From contig WLWP01000001.1 of the NCBI GenBank assembly GCA_012103505.1, forward strand, positions 806,001-870,000: DNA of 64,000 bases, given 5' to 3'. Origin of the DNA: Pseudomonadales bacterium (GTDB lineage: Bacteria; Pseudomonadota; Gammaproteobacteria; Pseudomonadales; Azotimanducaceae). The notes under the pieces are model-generated. The model was not told where the DNA came from, did no database searches, and saw only the letters and a program-made list of their open reading frames with translations. Each line of letters opens with the position of its first letter. Positions within the stretch are counted from its first letter, which is position 1. Made by a program: the position numbers and the translations under genes. Shown here one piece after another: positions 59,793 through 64,000 of the stretch.

Positions 59793-60727
59793 CGTTCCGC
59801 GGCTTGTCGTACCAATAGGTCGATGAGCGCCGCAAAGCTATAGCCTAGATGCTGAGCGCCATCTGGATACAAACTAGTTGGCGTCATGCCCGGCAAGGTG
59901 TTCACTTCGAGCAAGGCGATTTCATTGTTATCTGCAACGATAAAATCAGCGCGAGATAAGTCCCGCAGTCCCAGCACCTCGTGTGCGGTTGTCGCGATTT
60001 CTTGCAGGCGGACTAGAACGTCGTGATCCAAGTGCGCGGGAATGACGTGTTCCGATTGTCCTACTGCATAGCGGTTTTCATAGTCATACCATTCATCGTC
60101 CGAAGTTCGAATCTCGATGACCGGATGCGCAATCGACTTATCCTCGATTTCGAGGATACCTACGGTAATCTCCTTTCCCATAAAGAACGGCTCTACTAGG
60201 CAAGGACCAAAATTAAGACTTTCAATTAAACCAGCGGCGATGTCGCCACCATTAGGTAGGGGTGTGACACCGATGGCGGAACCCTGGTTCAAAGGTTTGA
60301 TCACGACTCGCTGGCCAAGCGTTGCTTTGATGACCTCGGCTGCCGCGACGACGTCATCGCCAGGATTAACCGTGTAATCTTCGAGCACGGGCAAGTCGTT
60401 TTGTTGGAATATTCGCTTGGCGATTGCTTTGTCCATAGCGAGTGCACTACCTCGGACGCTGCTGCCAACATAGGGGTATTTGAGGATCTCTAGGAAGCCC
60501 TGGACCGTCCCGTCTTCGCCAGGTGGTCCATGCAGCGCGGGAAAGACAACGTCTGGTTTGAATTCAACGAGCGTTTGCGCTGCGTCCCGATTCAGTTCGA
60601 TCAGGATGTGCTCGTGACCACTTTGCTCGAGAGCCTTGGCGACCTCTGCAGCAGAATTTCTTGAGACTTCAGCTTCCGCAGATTGGCCTCCCATCAGAAC
60701 CGCAACTGAAAGTGGTGACTTGCTCAT
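59789..60727 (-). CDS. D-Ala-D-Ala-ligase-like ATP-grasp enzyme
   Basis: The 312-residue ATP-grasp ligase has the Ddl hallmarks: GGQSAEAEVSRNSA, ALHGPPGEDGTVQGFLE, GSSVRGSALAMDK, VIKPLNQGSAIGV (GSA where Ddl has GSS), YDYENRY and EVNTLPGMTPTSL. Glu15-, Ser150- and Tyr216-equivalents of DdlB are present, so D-alanyl-D-alanine synthesis is plausible. But it is outside a dcw cluster and coupled (ATGA at 60724-60727) to a GNAT gene. ATG 60727 is preferred over upstream starts. It may be a second ligase with a different dipeptide or amide product. Confidence 0.85.
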   Translation of the reverse strand: MSKSPLSVAVLMGGQSAEAEVSRNSAAEVAKALEQSGHEHILIELNRDAAQTLVEFKPDVVFPALHGPPGEDGTVQGFLEILKYPYVGSSVRGSALAMDKAIAKRIFQQNDLPVLEDYTVNPGDDVVAAAEVIKATLGQRVVIKPLNQGSAIGVTPLPNGGDIAAGLIESLNFGPCLVEPFFMGKEITVGILEIEDKSIAHPVIEIRTSDDEWYDYENRYAVGQSEHVIPAHLDHDVLVRLQEIATTAHEVLGLRDLSRADFIVADNNEIALLEVNTLPGMTPTSLYPDGAQHLGYSFAALIDLLVRQAAER

Positions 60728-61281
60728 GATCCGATCCATTTCCTCTTGCCACTCGCCCGCAGGGACTCGCGCTGGTCGACATAACACCAACGAATGTGAT
60801 CTCGCCAAGCGCCGTCGATGAACAGAAACTGCTTCGAGAGCCCCTCGTTGACAAACCCGCATCGTTGTACGAGACGTTGGGACCTATCGTTGTTTGGTTG
60901 GATGTTGGCTTCAAGTCGATGCAATCCGAGGGTTTGGCAAGCAAAACGAACCAGCAAGCTAAGACCCTCATACATATAGCCCCCGCCTTGATGACGAGCG
61001 ACGACGTAGTAGCCGAGCGAAGCGCTTTGGAAAGAACCTCGAACAATGTTGTTGATATTGATAACACCGACTATTGCCTCTGTCTCTTTGAGGCACACGG
61101 CGAAACCTTCGTGGTCTTCCCTTTGAATTCGTCGCAAGTAAGCCTTAAATAACGCGCTGTTGGTCGGCGGGCTGATCCAAGGCTCATGCAGTTCCATGCT
61201 TTCTCTCATGAGCGTAGTGAACTGTTCTTCATCGCTCCGGGTAACCCGGCGGAGGTAGACCCTGTTTTGCTCAGGATTCAT
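60724..61281 (-). CDS. GNAT acetyltransferase, RimJ-like
   Basis: The 185-residue protein has the GNAT fold of the RimJ/RimL group: VYLRRVTRSDEEQFTTLM, GVININNIVRGSFQSASLGYYV, the acetyl-CoA loop near ARHQGGGYMYEGL and HRLEANIQPNNDRSQRLVQRCGF. It transfers an acetyl group, classically to the N-terminus of a ribosomal protein; here its overlap with a ligase gene suggests a small-molecule or peptide substrate. ATG 61281 overlaps the upstream gene by 11 bases. Confidence 0.88.
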   Translation of the reverse strand: MNPEQNRVYLRRVTRSDEEQFTTLMRESMELHEPWISPPTNSALFKAYLRRIQREDHEGFAVCLKETEAIVGVININNIVRGSFQSASLGYYVVARHQGGGYMYEGLSLLVRFACQTLGLHRLEANIQPNNDRSQRLVQRCGFVNEGLSKQFLFIDGAWRDHIRWCYVDQRESLRASGKRKWIGS

Positions 61282-61498
61282 TGCGACGATTCTCCAGGAC
61301 AAATATCTCCCACAAGGTCGGCGGGATAAGTGCCATGCCAAAGACAATCACGTAGACCGGGTGGGCCGTAAATTCGCGCGCCACAGGCCACAAAGTATCC
61401 AGATCGAAGTTTATCTGCTGCCAGGCCAGGATCCCCGAAGTTGTCAGAGCGAAGCCGAGCGTTAGGAGTCCAAATCTAATTAAGTAACGAATGCGCAT
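61271..61498 (-). CDS. Small two-helix membrane protein
   Basis: The 75-residue protein has two hydrophobic helices (about 5-23 and 47-64) joined by a loop with WQQINFDLDTLWPVAREF. The family is not recognised. Its start overlaps the C39-like peptidase by 23 bases and its end overlaps the GNAT gene by 11, so it is translated as part of the operon. Confidence 0.7.
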   Translation of the reverse strand: MRIRYLIRFGLLTLGFALTTSGILAWQQINFDLDTLWPVAREFTAHPVYVIVFGMALIPPTLWEIFVLENRRNES

Positions 61499-62483
61499 TA
61501 CGGCAAAAAATATAGGCAGCACCTCTTTCATGCAACCATGCGCTAACAAACTCATCGATTGGATAGCGATGATCGACGTCTGAGACAGTGGCCGCCGCAG
61601 GGTCTAACACCCAGGCGTTCTCTGCATCATAGCCGTAGAGAAGGACCAGGTGCCCGCCGGTCTGCTGTAGGGGCGCGCCGCTAAGCTTGCCTTTTGCGAA
61701 GTTGATGCTGCACACCACAGGCACACCCTGATCCAGCAATTTTGTGACTGTGGACCACTCCGAGATGACCTCCACTGAGCCGTGAATGCCATAGGCATTA
61801 GCGGCGCGTATAGCGAGGGGCCATGAACCGTAAGCTCGGCTTAGGGGATCTAGACACATGGTGATCAGGTGTTGCCACGATGCGTCTACGTCAATGCCGT
61901 TCAGACCCATAGCTAACGCAGTTGGAGAGCAAATCCGCTGGCGGATGCTTTTGTCCGCATCCATCTGGCTGATCGGCTTCGGTCGGGATAGCACGACTGT
62001 GTGTTTGGCAGAAGGTGGTTCTACACTCAGCGTGAGTGGGCGCGAAGAAATTGTGAGCAGCGCACTGCGAGGCATCTCCTTGTCCCAAACCGTCGTTCGA
62101 ATGATCGGCTGCTCGATCGACTGGTGTGTGTGCCAACAGTCGATATGGGTTGAGATGACTGTATCGTCCCCACCTTGGGCTTTTTGGCTAGGATCCTCGG
62201 CAGGCACGCGCTGGAGGATCACGGGATTAGCCTTGCCACAGCGAATTTCGAACTGGAAGGGGGGTTGCGTTTGGTCGCTAGCAGGTCCGTGAGATCTGCC
62301 AAGTATGGATAGCGACGGCACTATGATGTGCGTGTCCGGGACGTGATCCAGTGTAAATTCGAATTGCCATTGATCTTCACGAGGCTCACCATCAATTTTA
62401 ACCGGCTGCCATTCTAGGCGCCCGTGGATGGCTAACGGATACGCAGGGATGTCTGGCGTTGATAGGCGCGTTATGAAGTTCAT
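61476..62483 (-). CDS. C39-like (papain-fold) peptidase
   Basis: The 335-residue protein has an N-terminal beta-rich region (1-175) and a C-terminal peptidase_C39_2 domain: catalytic Cys in IRQRICSPTALAMGL, His in GGHLVLLYGY and Asp in WVLDPAAA. There is no signal peptide, so it should be cytoplasmic. Relatives occur beside GNAT and ATP-grasp genes in peptide-modification clusters. It heads the four-gene overlapping operon. Confidence 0.83.
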   Translation of the reverse strand: MNFITRLSTPDIPAYPLAIHGRLEWQPVKIDGEPREDQWQFEFTLDHVPDTHIIVPSLSILGRSHGPASDQTQPPFQFEIRCGKANPVILQRVPAEDPSQKAQGGDDTVISTHIDCWHTHQSIEQPIIRTTVWDKEMPRSALLTISSRPLTLSVEPPSAKHTVVLSRPKPISQMDADKSIRQRICSPTALAMGLNGIDVDASWQHLITMCLDPLSRAYGSWPLAIRAANAYGIHGSVEVISEWSTVTKLLDQGVPVVCSINFAKGKLSGAPLQQTGGHLVLLYGYDAENAWVLDPAAATVSDVDHRYPIDEFVSAWLHERGAAYIFCRNAHSLLN

Positions 62484-62535
62484 GGTGTGATGGTAGCGAG
62501 GTCCAACCAGAAAGAAAGTCTGAGTAGAGAAAAGA

Positions 62536-62826
62536 ATGGGAATTGACGCGGAGAAAGAGGTCGGGGGCGAAAATGTCCCTGACGCGCCTCGGCTAATCTT
62601 TTATACAACGGACGGTTGTAGCTTATGTGAAGTTGCCTTGGACCAGATTCTTGGTATGCCGCTGCTGGCTGGTTTACGAATGGAAGTCATCGACGTTGCC
62701 TTGGATGACGATTTAGTGGCGCGCTACGGAGCGACCCTACCTGTACTTGTTTTCAGTGACCATGAACTGCACGCGCCTTTTGACGCCGCAAAAGTTGAGC
62801 AGTGGATTTACGACTCAAGACTCTAG
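62536..62826 (+). CDS. Glutaredoxin-like protein
   Basis: The 96-residue protein has a thioredoxin fold with C-S-L-C in FYTTDGCSLCEVALDQIL, cis-Pro in GATLPVLVF and FDAAKVEQWI, matching the glutaredoxin-like DUF836 group. ATG 62536 is preceded by an A/G-rich sequence. Its last 12 bases overlap the reconstructed 3' end of tatD on the other strand. Confidence 0.87.
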   Translation: MGIDAEKEVGGENVPDAPRLIFYTTDGCSLCEVALDQILGMPLLAGLRMEVIDVALDDDLVARYGATLPVLVFSDHELHAPFDAAKVEQWIYDSRL

Positions 62827-63632
62827 TTGAAATAAACGCTCAGCGTTCGCCTGCGTAGCTGAGTTTAGATCTTCGCGGCTGTATGAGGTGTATGCGGCGA
62901 TGGCGTCAATGACGAAAGGTAAGTGAGCTGGCTCACAGCGCCGCTTAAGCCGTGCTGGGAGATTGTTGTCGATGTGCCAATGCTCGCGTTCTGAGGTCGA
63001 AGGAATGGTGCATCTGTTTCGACCAGGAGTTGCTCAAGCGGAATGCGTGCGATGAGCCGACGTAGCTCTGTACCGCGTTTCTTGTCAGCAATCCAACCCG
63101 TGATGCCGATGAAATAACCAGCTGCGAGATAGCGTTCGAGCTCCTCCTCAGTGCCCGTAAAGCAATGGATGACGACCCCAGCGAGTTGTGCATTGGCCAA
63201 CCGATCTGCAACTTCACCACCACTTTCTCGATCATGTACAAAAAGGGGTTTCTGCAATTCGTGCGCGAGCTCTATTTGTGCATCAAAGCACCTGCGCTGA
63301 TTGGACTTGGTTGAGTAGTTTCTGTTGAAGTCGAGCCCAGTTTCACCGATCGCAGCAACGTTTGGCTTCCTGGCGATAGACCTTAGTTGCTCATACCAGT
63401 CTGCCTCTACCGAGTCAGCATCGTGTGGGTGGACTCCGGCGGTTGAACGACAAGTGGGCAAGTCATCGCGACCGGAGTCAGGTTTCCAGTCCGACAAGAC
63501 TCGACTAGTCGCGAGGTCGGTGGCAACGAAGATGCAGTGTGTAACCCCAACCGAGAATGCGCGCTCAAGTATGGCGGTTTCTTCTCCAGTGAACTGTCGG
63601 TTGGCGAAATTTACGCATATGTCAGTGGACAT
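62815..63632 (-). pseudogene. tatD: TatD-family hydrolase, frameshifted near the 3' end
   Basis: The start codes a TatD metal-dependent DNase (DICVNFANRQF, AGVHPHDAD, IGETGLDFNRNYS, FVHDRESGG, IHCFTGTEEELERYL, VETDAPFLRPQNA). After PQNA the frame reads an unrelated tail and stops at 62865. The correct TatD C-terminus is intact one frame over: DNNLPARLKRRCEPAHLPF, VIDAIAAYTSYSREDLNSAT and QANAERLFQLES, from 62970 to a TGA at 62815. A single lost base near 62985 explains both. This could be a real mutation, a sequencing error or, less likely, recoding. Metal ligands lie before the break; the missing end completes the barrel. Confidence 0.9.
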
Positions 63633-63634
63633 AC

Positions 63635-64000
63635 TTAGCGCTCGCGAACTTGGGCTTCAACTCTGCTGAGCATGGGCAGGGACATGCCTAAGCGGGCCGC
63701 GTAGACATGCCTGAATGCGAGGACATTTTTAACGTAGTTTCGCGTTTCACGAAATGGGATTAGCTCGATCCATATGTCGATTGGCAACCCAGACTGATCC
63801 TTGATCCAGCGATCAACACGATGTTCACCGGCGTTGTATGCTGCATAAGCCAAGGGGGTTTGACCGTCATAGCGATTAACTAGCCACGCAAGATGGTTGC
63901 TACCGAGATCAATGTTGATGCCTGCATCAAAAAGGCTACGTGTACCGGAAAACGTTCGTCCGTGTCGACGCGCCACTAATTTTGCCGTACTTGGCAGTAA
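63635..64000 (-). CDS. Lytic transglycosylase (SLT), C-terminal part (partial)
   Basis: The frame is open to the window edge and reads LLPSTAKLVARRHGRTFSG, the SLT motif following the catalytic Glu region, then AYNAGEHRVDRWI and IPFRETRNYVKNVL, typical of soluble lytic murein transglycosylase (Slt70-type). It cleaves peptidoglycan glycan strands in the periplasm. The N-terminal domain and catalytic Glu lie beyond position 64000. It ends 2 bases before tatD. Confidence 0.9.
   Translation of the reverse strand, partial: LLPSTAKLVARRHGRTFSGTRSLFDAGINIDLGSNHLAWLVNRYDGQTPLAYAAYNAGEHRVDRWIKDQSGLPIDIWIELIPFRETRNYVKNVLAFRHVYAARLGMSLPMLSRVEAQVRER

Noticed and set aside
62865-62967. Native tail of TatD in the unshifted frame
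   Set aside because: The residues after PQNA are Ser/Thr/Pro/His-rich and unlike TatD, while the other frame gives a full family-like ending.
1-64000. CRISPR arrays, tRNA/rRNA genes, insertion sequences or prophage
   Set aside because: No regularly spaced repeats, cloverleaf-like sequence, transposase or integrase motifs were noticed on reading; a computed scan could still find a short tRNA.

Overview
The window looks like a chromosomal segment of a heterotrophic, probably marine gammaproteobacterium (Pseudomonadales/Cellvibrionales-like). This is inferred from gene content: small families that are mostly gammaproteobacterial (DUF2797, DUF2835, a second DUF454-type protein), a monomeric-type AceE, AmtB, PepN, a BatABCD/MoxR cluster, and many acyl-CoA and short-chain dehydrogenases with a CYP153-type P450. 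Genes are dense, often overlapping by 1-12 bases. I saw no rRNA, tRNA, CRISPR array, transposase, integrase or phage gene, so this reads as core and metabolic-accessory chromosome, not a mobile island.

Layout. 1-2884: end of a TVP38-type membrane gene, a mercuric-reductase-like flavoprotein, a c-type cytochrome lipoprotein and a membrane-anchored protein, all on +. 2881-5016: an orphan hybrid histidine kinase on -. 5129-12342: lipid and alkane oxidation (CYP153 P450, thiolase, a FadB/FadJ-type bifunctional enzyme) with a sucrase/ferredoxin-like protein, a degenerate SDR and a HupE/UreJ membrane protein. 12445-22108: a long + strand run with a CaiB-type CoA transferase, a DUF1330 protein, a SorAB-like molybdenum sulfite dehydrogenase pair, a HIT protein, AceE, then an SDR / Ltp2-like thiolase / DUF35 / SDR module that meets two MaoC-type hot-dog genes from the other strand. 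22128-25087: MaoC pair, PHP phosphoesterase, CoaE, an adrenodoxin-type ferredoxin and a membrane protein. 25200-36276: SDRs, two acyl-CoA dehydrogenases, a hydroxyacid dehydrogenase, a CPBP protease, an MFS transporter, an ACAD/APH-kinase pair, a NUDIX hydrolase and a D-cysteine desulfhydrase-type enzyme. 36296-39146: a PfkB kinase without a canonical start, a 439-base non-coding stretch and two unrecognised proteins. 39195-49532: flavin monooxygenase, Zn-alcohol dehydrogenase, DsbA-family protein, CysE, NAD kinase, MocA/XdhC, DUF2797 and PepN. 49534-56382: MoxR-DUF58-DUF4381-BatA-BatB/C-BatD operon. 56518-64000: DUF2835, AmtB, a low-complexity protein behind a sigma-28-like promoter, an overlapping four-gene operon (C39-like peptidase, small membrane protein, GNAT, ATP-grasp ligase), a glutaredoxin-like protein, a frameshifted tatD and the end of a lytic transglycosylase.

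How genes fit together. Most of 5-42 kb serves oxidation of fatty, branched or cyclic acyl chains: hydroxylation (CYP153, flavin monooxygenase), CoA activation or transfer (CaiB), dehydrogenation (three ACAD-fold proteins), hydration (FadB/J, MaoC pair), oxidation (SDRs), C-C cleavage (thiolase, Ltp2-like aldolase/DUF35), and clearance of 4-hydroxyacyl-CoA by an ACAD/kinase pair. AceE and CoaE connect to acetyl-CoA and CoA supply. The best candidates for something undescribed are the C39/GNAT/ATP-grasp operon, the sigma-28-linked Met/Gly-rich protein, the Ltp2/DUF35/MaoC module, and the kinase whose frame opens without ATG, GTG or TTG. Clear molecular oddities are a one-base frameshift in tatD, a 21-base in-frame duplication in aceE, and an SDR that has lost its Tyr-Lys catalytic pair.
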